The notes: generated from the sequence alone by a model not told the origin. Positions 12,061 to 25,030 are shown, counted from the first letter of the stretch. The stretch: 64,000 nt of DNA from Margaritispora aquatica (GCA_007644065.1 VJWN01000012.1:1415758-1479757); one strand, 5' to 3'. Numbers and translations: made by a program.

Positions 12061-12835
12061 AGGATGGGCATGGATGCCTTCGCATCCGGCAAGATTCACA
12101 CATTTTGTGAACTCAAATCTCTTGTCCAGGGACGTGTCTCATTCGCCTGTCTTTCTCCATACTTCAAAGCTCGTTTGACATACTCACAAAGCAGCATATT
12201 TATGTAGAAAAAGCTTCAGAAGCCGCCTTGTGCAGAGAATTTCAACAAATTATGGCATACAAGCATATTTGATAAAAATGAAGCTGTACTTGATCTGAAA
12301 ACTCCAACTCACTTATCACATTTACAGGAGAGCTATTCACAAGCAAAAATATTACGCGCAGAAAGACCTTCTTGCAAAGGTATTTCACAATAATTTCATT
12401 CGGAAAGTTACTTATTTCTTCATCACTCTCACCACCTTGCGGCTGCCTCACTCCCTCACCAGCTGTGGTACAAATTGGAAGTGCACATACGTCGAGGAGT
12501 TGATTCTCGTCTACTCTTTCTAAGCCATGTGAACTTTTCTGTACTTACCATGCTAGATGAAGTTTGGCTATTGCTCTCAATAATTGCTCATTTCGCGACC
12601 TAAGAACCACTCTTGAGATGTGCCACTTCAGAGAGTGCGATTGAATTGATGGTAGATACTAGCAGGATTTGCCGTATGGCATTCAAAGGGTTTAGCAAAC
12701 TTCCACTTGCGAAACCATGATGAGTTGATTTCTAGAAGGAGAAGAGACATGACTACCGGTTTGATGTTCTTAGCATATCTATGATCTTTGTATCTAAGTC
12801 TAAATCTAATCTTCGCTTCAATCAATGGCTTTCTC
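12061..12835. other. 3' flank between polymerase eta and the MOSC fusion gene
   Basis: The two genes converge here. AT-rich short frames only; nothing recognised. Confidence 0.5.
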
Positions 12836-14519
12836 TCAAAAATCAATCACAATATGGCCTACTCCCCTCGAGACACAACTCAGCATCGCAACACTCACAT
12901 CTTCCTCCACTAGCCCAGAACCTCTATGCTCCACACTTCCCTCGCAAACCTCAACTCTACACGTCCCACAATTGCCCGTCTCACACGAGCTCTCGACTTC
13001 CAAGCCCGCCTCCCTCAGCGTCTGCAAGAGCGTCTGATCTCCCGGTACATCTAGCCTCTTTCCCGATTTCTTCACCTCAACTGTGAATGGGTCGCCCGCT
13101 ATATCGACTTGGAAGGCCTCGTAGTGGATCTCCTTTTCGTCAATCTTGAGCTCACTTTGCACGCGCTGGACTTCATCGATCATGCGCTGGGGACCGCAGG
13201 CGTAGACTTGGCTATTCCATGTACGATTTCTGAGGATCGAGTTGATATCCATGCGTTCTCCCTTCGATTTGTCGTATATTACTGCTTTAGCGCCCATCTT
13301 ACGAATCTCGTCTTTGAAAGGCACGTCATCTCCAGAGCGCACGGCAAAGTGAAGGGTGTAGTCGAAGTTAATTTTGTTGTATCTCTCGATATGCGCCAGG
13401 AAAGCAGTAATGCCAATTCCACCCACAATGAAGATATGGTTTGACGCTTGCCCATTGATAGGTACACTCCCTGTGATATTTCCAACTAGGATCTGATCTC
13501 CCTCATTTAGTGACTCGTGCATATACTTCGAGCCTCCACGACTTTTATCGTCGAGTGCGATACCGAGTTGGAAGTGGTTTGTAGTTCCGGTGACGATTGA
13601 GTAAGCTCGGATGGGCCCACTTGGCAGCTTCAATCGTACGAAAGAACCGGGATCAATTCTCTCTTCTGTGCTGGGGCTCTTAAGCATAAACGAAGTAATC
13701 CTCTTCGTCTGGATTTTCTTCTCGGCGAGTGTGTACGCAGCCCATTTCTCGGGTTCTTTGGCCGCTTTCTCTTTAGCTTCCACTTGATCGAGTCTCAAGA
13801 GCAATTTCTTGAAAGCCTTCTTGCATTCTGCTCCAAACTCATCAATGCTAGCTAGCTACATGTTATTAGCACGTCTCCTGCAGCGTTTTAGTACAGAGAC
13901 GGCGCACCTTAACTAGCATCTCCCTGTTCCCCGTATCTCGATGCAAATACTCCTGCACCCGCTCAATGGTCCAGTCAGGCCACATCCTCTCCACAAGCAC
14001 AATCTGGTCACCAGCCTCCATCCAACCCTCCTCTAGTACCCTATAATACCACCCAGTTCGACTCTTCTTCCACGTCTGACTCGAGAACGCTTTAAGCTCG
14101 AATCGATGATTGAGCTTGAAGCACGGCTGTCTTGGTAGTGAGACCTGCAACAAGACACCACCAATTTGAATCTTGTCGCCGATACAAACATTCCGTTCGT
14201 TCATCTTTTCACTCACGAGATTCTCACCAAAGCCCCCTATATTCAAATTCTGACCTGAAAGATACTCGGCACGCCACGCGGCATAGTGACCAGGGAAGTA
14301 TTGATGGACGGCTTTGTCGATCCCGCCGTGGAAAGTGAGATCGTGCTCGTCGGAATCGAGACCAGTGAAGCTGCAGAAAACACGTCCTTCGCGAGGCTGT
14401 TTGTAGATTCCCGTGGTGATGGAGAGGTTATGCATGGTTTGCATCTTGCTGGTGCGTACCTGGAGGAGAGTATCTGTGTGCCATGGAGCAACGAGATTTT
14501 GCGTCCCGATGGAGTCCAT
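12836..14519 (-). CDS. MOSC domain - flavin reductase - 2Fe-2S ferredoxin fusion oxidoreductase
   Basis: Exons 14519-13908 and 13855-12836 flank a 52-base intron and give 543 residues. The N-terminal third is a MOSC domain of the bacterial YiiM type (TGIYKQP, LTFHGGIDKAVHQY, IGGFGENL, LPRQPCFKL), followed by a 3-alpha domain (WTIERVQEYLHRD). MOSC domains bind molybdenum-cofactor sulfur or use a Cys for sulfur or N-hydroxylated substrates. A phthalate-dioxygenase-reductase-like module follows, with flavin-binding RAYSIVTG and nucleotide-binding FIVGGIGITAFLAHIE. The C-terminus is a plant-type ferredoxin with C-x4-C-x2-C then C (CETGNCGTC ... MLSC). The order means electrons could flow from NAD(P)H through flavin and Fe-S to the MOSC site in one chain. 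The substrate is unknown. Confidence 0.9.
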
Positions 14520-15566
14520 CTTGAATGGCGATGTGTCGATTGGGAATGGATGAGTTGAAAAGGCTATGTACGGCGAATGATTACCTAGTGAGTTTCTTGT
14601 GATAAATACTCAGAATATACTTCGTAGCTCGCAAATTTAGTCTTTCTCGAGCGTAGTACACTGAATTCGAAGAAGCTGCGAAGCGAGAAGTTGGAAAATG
14701 AGGCAAAGAAGCACAAATCGAATGGCTGGTTGCACAAGCCTGTCAATACAAAGTTGGAAAATAAGTCCTAGCCGGACTTCTTACAATGGTGAGTGACTTC
14801 ACTGTCTTCCAAGGAACTATTTTGGCGAAGTAATAAATATAAAGCATTGAGATTGGGTTTGAGAGCTGTCAGAATTTAGATGTTTTCAATTTGGTAGCCT
14901 TGCCTAACCTCGGGTCAAAAGTGGGGGCTGCTAGTTAACCTCACCTAGGACATTAAAATGGCGACATGGACGTCATGCAATAAGAAGAAAAATATCAAGT
15001 TTCAACATGGATTGTGCTCATTCGCAATCAAGCAGCTCTTCTTTCCACAGCCATCTTTAGCTGACCCACCCGCACCTCGATGATAAATACACAGGATCCC
15101 CTCCTTATCCCAAACCCTAGGACGAGTGTAATAAACAAAAGTGATTTGTTGAAAGAAGCCCCCAACTCCATGACACTCCCGTAGCCACCCCGCGGTAGCA
15201 AAAGACAGCAGGTATTAGACGACAATCCACTGAAAAAGAAAACATAAACATCAAAACAAGAGATACATAAACCTATCCCATATCCAAAGTCGAATGTATA
15301 TGTAAAATAGGGACTTTTTTGAAGACAGTCGACCAGCACTCTTTCTAATCATTGCAACCTGGGCTCTTTTCGCATGAATAATGAAAAAGCCGCAAGCTCA
15401 GGTTGTGATATGATGTCCCGAAACGCCAAAGGTATGCTTGATAACGCCAGAAAATTGAGCAAGGCAGAATCCATAGGCTATCGAGGTCGAACTGACCAGA
15501 AAATTAGTCTCAGCGAGCAGGGAAACTAGTGGTCTATTGACAAGCACTCACACAGCCATGAAGTCT
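14520..15566. other. Spacer between the MOSC fusion gene and the Som1-like gene
   Basis: It contains the promoter side of the MOSC gene and the 3' side of the Som1-like gene. Short frames only (for example 15028-15339); no recognised feature. Confidence 0.5.
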
Positions 15567-18173
15567 TTAACCTTCTATGCCACCATCGTCCATGTTGAAT
15601 CCACTTGTATCGAAATTGAAAGCGTCAACGCCTTCAGCATCTTGGTGTAGGAAGGAGTCAAAATCGAAATCTTGAAGGACATCCAAGCTTCCATTACCAG
15701 GATTTGTAAAATCCATAGATTGATTGAAATCGAACTACAAGATTTGTTAGAGGGAATTGGAAGATCTTAAGCATATGACTTACGCCGTTATCACCGAAGC
15801 CACCTCCCTGTAAGAGATCAGGTTGCTGTGAAACCACACCGGTATTTGCAGCAGCGGGAGCTGATTGACCATTCGTGATTGGCTGAACTGCGCCGTTTTG
15901 GCCATTAAAGCTCTTTGGGTGGACGGGGGTAATCGGGGTTGCTGGCGTCGGTGTCGCCGCGGTATCGGCATCGGCGGATGGTGTAGCACCAGCATTGAGG
16001 TTTGCGGCGGATCCCTTCTTTGTAGCCCGCTGTCATCAATGTCAACATTTCTACAAAAAAATCCATTAAACGCAATAGAATATACCTTTGCTTTGCTATC
16101 CTTCGTCTCTGCCTTCTTCTTAGGATTTGCCTTATTCGTCTGGTTTGGAGTCGGGGGAGCGGCGTTTTGCTGTGGAGATGGCGGTTGTGTTCGACCATTA
16201 GCGGCTGGACCTGTTGCTGGTGCAGATGGTGGTGGCATCGCACGTTGTTGTGGCGTGCCCATTTGCTGAGGAGCTCCTTGAGGGCCTTGTGGCATCATCT
16301 GGCCATTTGGACCGTTTGTCCAATTTTGAGCCACGCCCTGTTGCATTTGCTGCTGACGAGCGATGGCCATTTGCTGAGCGGCCATTCCATTTTGGGCTCC
16401 CATTCCATTTTGAAATGCAGCTGGGTGGGAATTTGGAGGTCGCATACCATTAGGCATAGCACCAGCCATGTTGGGGTCCATACCGTTACCGCCCATCTTG
16501 AAATATTGTGGGTTCATATTGGGATCCATCTGATTTGTCATGCCATTGAAGCCCATGCCTCCTCCAGGTGAGCCTCGTGATTGACCCTCCGGAATAGGTG
16601 ATGGCATGCCAGCATTGTTCATGTGAGGAGTGCCTCGCTTCATTTGTTCGTTTGGATTAGGCGAGTTGACGGAGCGATTCTGAGGTGAGGTTCCTTGGAA
16701 TGGTTGTCCGTTTGGTCCTACGGCACCTGGAGGGCCTTGACTGCCATCTGCACGGGGATTCATGTTATTATCCTGCTCTTGACGAGCCATCATCAGACGC
16801 TTCTTGTTTTGCTGCTCCAGGAGCATGAGTTGCATCTGATAATCCTGCAGTGCATGGTTACCTCCCCCAGTCCCAGGTACGCCTCCTTGGCCGCCCCGCA
16901 TTCCGTTCGCGCCCATGTCGCCGGGGTTATAGTAGTTGGCGATCGCTCCACTATCTTGACCCTGAGTCATCATTGGAGAACCCTGGTTTGCAGGACCTCC
17001 CTGATTTGGCATTCCCTTCGCTGTAGACATTTGAGCATTTTGTTGCTGAGCTAGGTTTTGTTGGTAACCGGCCACTCGGGCCTGTGCGGTAGGTCCGTTG
17101 TTCTGGCCGCCTGGGATATTCGGGAACTGCTGAGCTGTCAGATTATTTGGTTCGATGCCATTCGTAAGCTGCAAATGAGCCGCTTGTATAGCATTGCTGG
17201 GGCCGGTATCTCCCACCTGTTGGGGCATTCCTCCTAGTCCTCTACCATTTGGCATTTGTTGCTGATTGAACGGAGCTCCGTCTAAACGCGGCCTTTTTGA
17301 AGGTGAAGGGGCATTCTCGGCCGAGCCAGGTGATTGCGGGCGTTGCTGGTTATTCCCGTCAGAGGGATCGCGTTGCATTTGCTGCTGCTTTTGCTGAGAA
17401 AGCATTTGCATCTGGGGATTACCTCCACTAAAACACTTTAGTACAGATACTCATAAAGGAAGGTTATACCAACGCTCTCTGCTGGTTCTGAATCGCCTTC
17501 TGCCTCAATTGCTCGGTGGTGTTCAAGTTCATGCCATTTGCCTGACCGCGCATCATCATTTGCTGATATTGCTGTCCCATCATGTCGTTACCACCATTGC
17601 CCCGAATGCCACGCAGCAAAGCTTGCTGCTGCTCTTGTCTCAATCGCGATTGATTCTAACGTGACAATTAGATTGCGTCTCAAAAACAGAAAAGCGACTC
17701 ACTTGGGTATGTTGGACATATTGGGTGACATTGCGTGCTTCCGACTTTCCACGCTGGGCATTAAACATATCCCAAAACAAACACCACCATTCAAATAAGA
17801 AACAGCTATCAGACTCGCCCGGCAGCTGTGGATCTGGGAGGTCTGCAGGTTTGGTAGTGAGGTCATCTTTTGAGTCCTCTCCGCCGTCCTCAGTTCCGTT
17901 GCTCATGTTGCCATTATCATCGCGACGACGACCGGGACTTTCCTTGCCCACGTTCATTGGCTGATCGCTACTGAGAAGAGACCTCGCGCAATCCCACATG
18001 TGGTTCCGGAGGAAATATTCATATATGTAGGTGTTGAGTAGCATTCGCTGATCATTGTTCGCGGGATTCATGGGAGGTGGTCGGACCCCAGCAGCGCCAT
18101 TATTCATCATGGGAACATTTCCTCCAACAGGACCTCCCATGGCATTCATGCCACCCATATTGACGTTGTTCAT
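15567..18173 (-). CDS. LisH-domain transcriptional regulator, Som1/Flo8-like
   Basis: Exons are 18173-17703, 17655-17474, 17427-16086, 16029-15784 and 15734-15567, with introns of 47, 46, 56 and 49 bases (802 residues). After a Met/Asn/Gly-rich leader comes a LisH dimerisation motif (MLLNTYIYEYFLRNHMWDCARSLL, about residues 40-65), then a conserved Trp-rich block (FLFEWWCLFWDMFNAQRG). The rest is low-complexity Gln/Asn/Met/Pro. The C-terminus is acidic and aromatic (LDVLQDFDFDSFLHQD), resembling an activation domain. In filamentous fungi, Som1/SomA acts in the cAMP/PKA pathway controlling adhesion, development and virulence; Flo8 is the yeast counterpart. The exon 2 donor is read as GTTGGT because it alone keeps frame and gives AGGNPQMQML. 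The family assignment is firm; regulatory targets are inference. Confidence 0.88.
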
Positions 18174-21100
18174 CGTCGCCGATGGACGTCGCGAAATAGT
18201 TTGCCCTTCGTCTTTGTACCTTGCAGTTGATGAGCGTGGGAAAACCCTCCGTCAGCCACCTCTGACGCGGAGCGGTTGGAACCGAAGTGTCGCAACAACA
18301 GTTTGTCCAAGAGACCCGTAAGAATTCCACTTGATGACCGAAGCAACTCTCGCAGATTGCGAAATCGTAGAGAATGCGCGAACGAGATAAATTGGATGGT
18401 AATCGGTGTCTGTTGTCTGCCGTGAGTACCGTCTCACACCCTTTTTTATGAAGGGGAGTAATCGTATGCGATAGGCGCGTGATTGAGGCGACGAGCTGTC
18501 TTGGGGGGCGAGGATTGCTGAGAGTACAATTCCACAATCATCCAGATTCCGAACAGAAAGGAACTCGCCCTGCGATAGTCGACTGCAATGAGGGTTTGGT
18601 CGAGGCCGGGTTCGAGAGATGGGATTGAGAAATTGAGTTAGGTGGTGCTGGGTGCTTGAGGTGCTGGTTCCAAAAGGTCCAAGCAGTGGCCGTGGCCGTA
18701 GGAACGATACCGGATGCGCGTAATCTAAGGAACGGTGATCCCTTAAACCTGGGTGGACCGAAATGCTGATATAATAAGTATGGGCGCTGTTTCTTGACGC
18801 CACGGGATATGTGAGAGGAGAGCGCGACAGTCAAGATCAACCAACAATTGCCGGGAGAGAAATTAGATGGGAAAAAGAGCAGGTTCCGACCTGATCATGG
18901 TTGAGGGAAAGGTAAGTACAACAATTCGAAAAGTGCAGAAGTGCTGCTTCGACCGCACGATTGCCCCTTCTGCACTAAGTCTACATTTGGACTAGATCGA
19001 CCGCCGCATGAAGTCAATGTCTTTCTCAACTTTTACCGATCAAGGCTAGATATGAATACCTATGTGTTCGGATCTCAGTTGAATTCCACCAGAGGGCTTA
19101 TGAGGTTTATGGGTTCAAGTTATATGATATGCAAGTAAAGGTACCTGTAGAAGTCAAAGCTGGTTGTCTCACATTTTAATGTATCTATTGTTGAACTGCA
19201 AAGTATCTTCTTGGCAACTATCATCATAAAGTGGCAACGCTCGGTGTGACGAGGAAGACTCGAATCAAATGACCTGCCAGTGACTGTATCATGGTAGAAC
19301 TCTCCTTGAGTTGAATGCTACTTATCGAATCTTTCAAATCTTTTAGAACATGAAGGAAAGCTACCTAGACAGCAGTGGTCAAATGGTAGAAATGCTTCGT
19401 GTCATGTCAGAACTCTATCCTACACACGTGATCAAGTTTTATCCTTACCGACGATGTTACAAGCAAACCTGGAAGCTAGGTAGGACAAAGAGTTGATTGT
19501 TGATTTTTCCGCTTATAATTGTTTACAGGGCTGCAATCTAGTATCTTTGCAAATTTCAAAATATCAACAAATTCTTCCATAACGCGCTTCTTCTATTCTC
19601 TCCAGAGTGAGTATCAAAACGTGAAAGGAATGTCCTAAATCTGTTCGCCCCTTTACTCGACAGGAGATCCCGGCTATTTCGGGAGCAACTCCCACAGATT
19701 TTGATTTTCGAAACTATGAGGGAGGTCTTGTTATGTGCTTTTGAATTATTCCATAAAGCGATAAATCCAATATTTCGGTGCTTAGATGTCTAATATTTAC
19801 CCTGTAGTTGTCGTTGTCGTTGTTGCGACGCAAAAATTAACACGGGACTAAGCTAGCTACGTGGGGTTCAGCAATAGGAAGCTCAGCTTGAGCTACGGCC
19901 ATACCACATAGTGCACAAAACGGGTCCCCAGAGGATATTAACAAATGTGGAGGCGAGAGGTATTCGAGAAAGTTTGGGAACTCTACCCCAACGCTGGCCT
20001 GATGTAAAGCGAACACGAATACATATGCCAGCACAAAGTTACAAACCACAGCTGAAACTCAACAGCAGCACGTTTGAAGGCTAACTTACATCACCACCTG
20101 ATTTTAGCATGATCATTGGCGAAGACTCGCAAGGCTAGCTGGCTGTGATTTGTGCTTGATGCTAACTCAAATGTCGTTTGGTTGTGCTGGATCAAGTTGA
20201 AAATCAACACTAGATGAATGTCGCGAGATAGAGATTCGTTGTTGAGTATCAATAGGATGAGTAGAAGAGAGTATCTAGGGTTAGGAATTCAGTCAAGTAT
20301 CATACAAGACATATGTTGCTGTTAGAAGAGCCGTAAGTCGAAATTGAGAGCACTTGACTAGAAATGTGATTAGGCACATTTCTAAGTTCCATGTAATTTA
20401 TTTCGCCAATTCGTCTGCGAAAGCACAACACACGAGGCAAGCGGGATTTGTAGATAGTCAAACTTCCCGATAATTCAGATGCTTCAGGTTTGAGCCTCCC
20501 AGGTGGGCTTGCCCATCACTAATAAAGGGAAAGGTGAAGCGAAGTTGAAATAACCGAAGAATCCTTTTGTGCACGCCGCATCGTAGTTATCCGGAGAACT
20601 GCTTCAAACCTAGCTTGACAGAATGAGAGTACAAGTGACACAATGCTTCAGATGGTACCTATGTAGTGAAAGGTTTACCGGGTAGAAAAAGAGACTCATC
20701 GTACAAAAGGACTGTGACAGCTTAACAATTAAATCCTGTCTCACACAGCTTCCTTCACAACAAAATTCACATAGGACAGATTGTTATGCCGAGAAGAATC
20801 CATCACATGTTTGAGAAGCTGAAAGCCATAAAGTATCACAAGAGATTCAAGAGGGCTTAGGGTTGCTAGGTTACAGCAAAGTGTGGAAGAAATAACGAGT
20901 GACTTAGAATAAGACCACCTTTTTCGTAGAAATTCTTGCGGTTAGTGAAATAAATTAACCTGCAGCGCACTTGCTACTATCAGCTGTAAACCTATTCATC
21001 AATCAACAAGCCCTATCCGATATACAAACCAGCAGAGAAGGAAAAGTGACAAGTAACAGATATTCGAGAAGTAAGGATCACCACAACTTACCCAATAATA

Positions 21101-21251
21101 CATATAAAATCAGTGCTACCGCATAATAGATATATTCAAAAGACTTCGAATTCTCGTGACTTCGAACGCGGTACGAACGTCCTGCCATTTGGTCTAATCG
21201 TAAAATCATTGGAGGATATTCGCCAGACGCCCATAACTCCAATTCAGGGTA
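18174..21251. other. 3 kb spacer: Som1-like leader, then gene-free DNA up to BET3
   Basis: The first 700 bases are probably the long leader and promoter of the Som1-like gene; the overlapping minus-strand frames there (for example 18100-18537) read across the start codon in another frame. From about 18.9 to 21.2 kb there are almost no frames over 70 codons. I found no transposon terminal repeats by eye. The frame at 19837-20049 has no recognisable character. Confidence 0.4.
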
Positions 21252-21977
21252 CTATTCATCGTCCATTGGCATCTCATCGTCAATATATCGAATTAACGAC
21301 ACCCTCATCTCTGTCGAATCATTCCCCCTCAATACATCACTGATGAAGTGAGCCTCCACCTGCATTTGCACCATCTCCAACGCACCCCTCAATACTCCAC
21401 AAAAGAGGTTAGAATACCACAACTCGTCCTGGGCCCGTCCATCGTCCGGTAATTCAACAAAGTCTGCGAGAGGGTTTTCTTCAAATATCAGCGAGAATTG
21501 CTTGCTGTCTGAGGTCCAGTTGGCGATCGTAGGAGTTATGTTTAGAAATATCTTGAATCCAACCTAGGGCGGTCAGCAATTTCCAGTTCCTCTAAGCTCC
21601 CAGTAGCAGTATACCTTCGCAATCATCTCCGCCGTCTCCCTGAAGTTTGCACACCTCCGCATAGTGTTAGACTTTGCCAGATAATCCTCTATTAGCCGCA
21701 AGCCAATATTATAACCCATCTTGTCAAGCTGCTTGTTGACCTCCGCATAATCGCTCTCGTAGTCTTTGCATAGTTGTGCAACGATAGTACCGTATGTGAG
21801 GACCACCAATTCGGCGTTGACTTTATCGACTCGACTTCTACAATTCGGTCAGCCGTGTGTATAGCTCAAGACGGGATGTGCAACTCACTTCCAGACTCTG
21901 AAGGAATGTTAGCATATTGCGCTTCCAAAACTAGAAATAGCTTACTCCTCCCCAATACGTGCAGCTTTTGACGCCAT
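21252..21977 (-). CDS. BET3: TRAPP complex subunit Bet3 (TRAPPC3)
   Basis: Bet3 is a core subunit of the TRAPP tethering complexes that activate the Rab Ypt1 in ER-to-Golgi transport. Exons 21977-21946, 21897-21889, 21837-21615 and 21563-21252 give 191 residues. The second exon is only 9 bases and codes for V-W plus parts of the flanking E and K; the result, [16 protein letters not shown], matches yeast Bet3 (GEEIWKNKTEK). Conserved blocks follow: [66 protein letters not shown]. Cys76 in MRRCANF sits where the acylated cysteine of mouse Bet3 lies. Introns are 48, 51 and 51 bases. It shares a 252-base divergent promoter with the U5-40K gene. Confidence 0.94.
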
Positions 21978-22229
21978 ATTTCTGGCCTCGAGCTGCGCTT
22001 AGAATAATATGAATCCTATACGTGAAGTGAAGTGGAACATCTCGGTGTTAGTGGGTGGATCGTCCTCACCCAAGGCTGCCCCTCGCATTCTCAAAGGCAC
22101 GCTAAAAATCGCGGTGCGCCAAAAATTATTGACCTCGTCTTTGCAATTTCAACACAAGCAATTCGCGACAACTACTTTGAAAACGTCACTTCAATATATT
22201 TCCTCGGTTTGGTTCTGAAATTTGTAGCA

Positions 22230-23485
22230 ATGGCTTCAGAGAAACGCGCTGCGTCGGGCTCATTTAGCAGCAATTCGCAGATGGTGGTGAAAAGACCAAA
22301 TCTAGGACAGGATAGCAAGGCTGTAGCTCGAGTTAATGGATCAGGAGCAAATGGCGCGCTCATACAGTCGGTATGTGCACTCTTTGAGAGAACATGACTT
22401 GTTTGCTGAACAGTTTTAAAGATCCTCGTGCTAATTTGCAATGGATAGGCACCACGAACGAGTGGGCTACAAGCTCCTGTTATGGAGCTCACTGGTCACT
22501 CTGGGGAAGTCTTTTGTGCGAAGTTTGATCCAAATGGGAACTATATTGCTTCGGGCTCTATGGACAGATCTATAAGTAAGACACTCCGTCATGCCCAGCT
22601 ATAAAAGCGCTCTTCTAACATTTAATAGTGCTTTGGAGGACCTTTGGCGACTGCGAAAACTACGGCACTCTGACTGGACACAAGGGAGCGATTCTTGATC
22701 TGCATTGGTCGCGGGACTCAAGAGTCTTGTTCTCTGCATCCGCAGATACTCATCTTGCAAGCTGGGATCTAGAGACAGGTTCAAGGATAAGGCGGCATGT
22801 TGGTCATGAGGAAGTCATCAACACTATGGATATCAGCAAGAGAGGTGAAGAACTGCTCATCAGTGGGTCAGATGATGGTTACATTGGCATCTGGGACCCG
22901 CGCACCAAAATGGCTGTGGACTTTATCGAGACCGAGTTTCCAGTCACAGCAATTGCGTTAGCCGAGGCTGGAAATGAATTCTATTCTGGTAGCATCGATA
23001 ATGATATCAAGGTCTGGGACATGAGGAAGAAGGCTGTCGTATACACAATGCTCGGCCACACGGACACCATCACATCTCTACGAGTTTCTCCTGACTCTCA
23101 GTCTCTATTATCAAACTCCATGGACTCCACTGTACGGACTTGGGACATCAGACCATTTGCCCCCACAGACAGACACATTCGAACCTTCGATGGTGCTCCA
23201 AGTGGTATGGAGAAGAATCTCATCAAAGCAAGTTGGAATTCGGATGGTAAGAGAATTGCAACGGGCGCTGGAGACGGAACGGTGGTTGTGTGGAATAGTG
23301 AGACGGGCAAGTTGCTTTACAAACTGCCTGGACACAAAGGGACAGTGAACTGCGCTGAAATGTCTCCATCTTCGGACCCGATCAGTAAGTGCACCAAATA
23401 TGTGATATATCATGAATAATCTCTGACATTTACAGTTGTTTCTGGCTCATCTGACCGGACTTTACTTCTTGGCGAGTTGAAGTGA
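22230..23485 (+). CDS. cwf17: U5 snRNP 40 kDa WD40 protein (Cwf17/Spf38, SNRNP40)
   Basis: This WD40 propeller binds Prp8 in the U5 snRNP and activated spliceosome. Exons are 22230-22370, 22449-22575, 22629-23384 and 23436-23485; introns are 78, 53 and 51 bases; the protein has 357 residues. After an approximately 55-residue basic N-terminus, WD repeats follow: LTGHSGEVFCAKFDPNGNY, LTGHKGAILDLHWSRDS, HVGHEEVINTMDIS, MLGHTDTITSLRVS, LPGHKGTVNCAEMS, and the closing strand SGSSDRTLLLGELK. The pattern of seven blades matches SNRNP40 rather than generic WD40 proteins. The start is fixed by its spacing from exon 2 and by MASEKR. It is transcribed divergently from BET3. S. cerevisiae lacks this protein. 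Confidence 0.9.
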
Positions 23486-25030
23486 AAGTATTGCTTGGTA
23501 CTCTGGGTCTTGATCGTGTGACCGCGATGTTCCGGGTCAAGAAAAGGTTCCTGACAAAATGGATGAGGGATTTTCCGCAGTCTTGATAGAGTTCAAGATG
23601 CGAATGACGTTTACGGCGCCCGGGCGTACTGGAGTTTGGCACGGTGACTCTATGAGTACTTGGGACTCCTTGTTTGATGGGTGTGAATTGCGTACAAGTG
23701 CGTGAAGTCCAAACACGGAGACATTCATGCAGTGGCTCTAAACAATGGGGCTTCGATGCTCCAATGGACGCGCCAAAATAGTCGGCGGTAGATAGACGAT
23801 AAAATAATCGCCAGGCCATGAACACATTTCGTGGTAAACGATTCTTCCAAATTTATGCAAGGTGACCTATGAAGAGCGTACCACAAGAACAGCAAGATAA
23901 ACCTTCTATTGCCTTACGCGGAGGAGGAGGACGTTTCCTGGCGCAAGCAGATCTATAAATTGATATTCTGTGAGACACCGACGATTTCTCTGGACCACTC
24001 CCTCGGCAGATTCACATAAGGCAAGACAATTTTCTCCAAGATAACTTGAGGAACCTCAGTGCACGATGCATGTGGCGTAACCCCTGAATCCCCAACGCGA
24101 AGCCTTTCCACTTGGTCACACTTTTTTGGCTTATGATTGGATATGAAGCGCCGTAAGCGGTTCTTAGGGGTACGGCAAGCCACATCTCCAGTGCTTAACC
24201 CTTACTTTGAAACACCTCGCTTACTTCGTAACTGTTCATCTACAACCAACCCCTTACCTTATCAAACTTAATTTGTCTGAGCTTGAGCCCTTCCGCCAGT
24301 CAGAGGGCCAAAGCAACGGAGATCATCAACTTCCCGGTTGATTCGAGGGATGGTCGCAGCGTTGAGCGTTGGTGAGTTCGCCCTTCTTCTGGGGTGCACA
24401 AGCGCAGACTGTCTGTTGCTCCGCCAAGTTTTCATCCAGGTTGGTGCTTCTCTCTTCTAAACCTTCTCTCAACCAACGATCTTTCTTCTCTTTGTGCTGT
24501 CCACTACGCAAGCAAGTCTTGTCCAGTCTCCATTTCTCCTTCGTTTCTTGTCTTGATCTTGTACTTTCGGGTTTGCTGCTAGCCAGAGTCTTGACTGTGA
24601 ACTACTCGTAGCTGTTTCGAGTCTTGTTCTTGTCATTCTTTTGGTCCCAGCTTGTCCTTTTAACTTTCCTTTCTACACTTCTCGACGAAGTTCATTGGGT
24701 GCTGGTCTCCATCTCTTACTGGATCTACGAAACTTCGAATGCGTGTTACTCGGATTTCAGAATCTCTCACTTCTTGACTCAACTTTTGTATCTATCGTCA
24801 CCGAAACTATCACGCCTTCGACCTCGATCTTATCTGCAACCTATGCGTCTTGACCAACAAAATATTCGGTCTCATTCATAGACCAGGCGTTCGTGTCGAA
24901 AACATTAGAGCGGACGCGTTTTGCGGCGATATACATCAATCCATACGAACGTACAACATTCGGAAACTAGGGCTTTTGAAGGTTAAGCATTTGAAAACGT
25001 CCGGCGTTTTTTCATCATAAATCAGAGGCA
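23486..25030. other. Spacer and pyrimidine-rich leader of the membrane protein gene
   Basis: The left part is the 3' side of the U5-40K gene. From about 24370 to 24860 the plus strand is rich in C and T (runs such as cttcttctctttgtgctg), as in many long fungal leaders. A leader intron is possible but not decidable from sequence. Confidence 0.4.

Noticed and set aside
18100..18803. Minus-strand frames of 145 and 183 codons over the Som1-like start
   Set aside because: They overlap the LisH gene start in another frame; at most they are upstream open frames in its leader.
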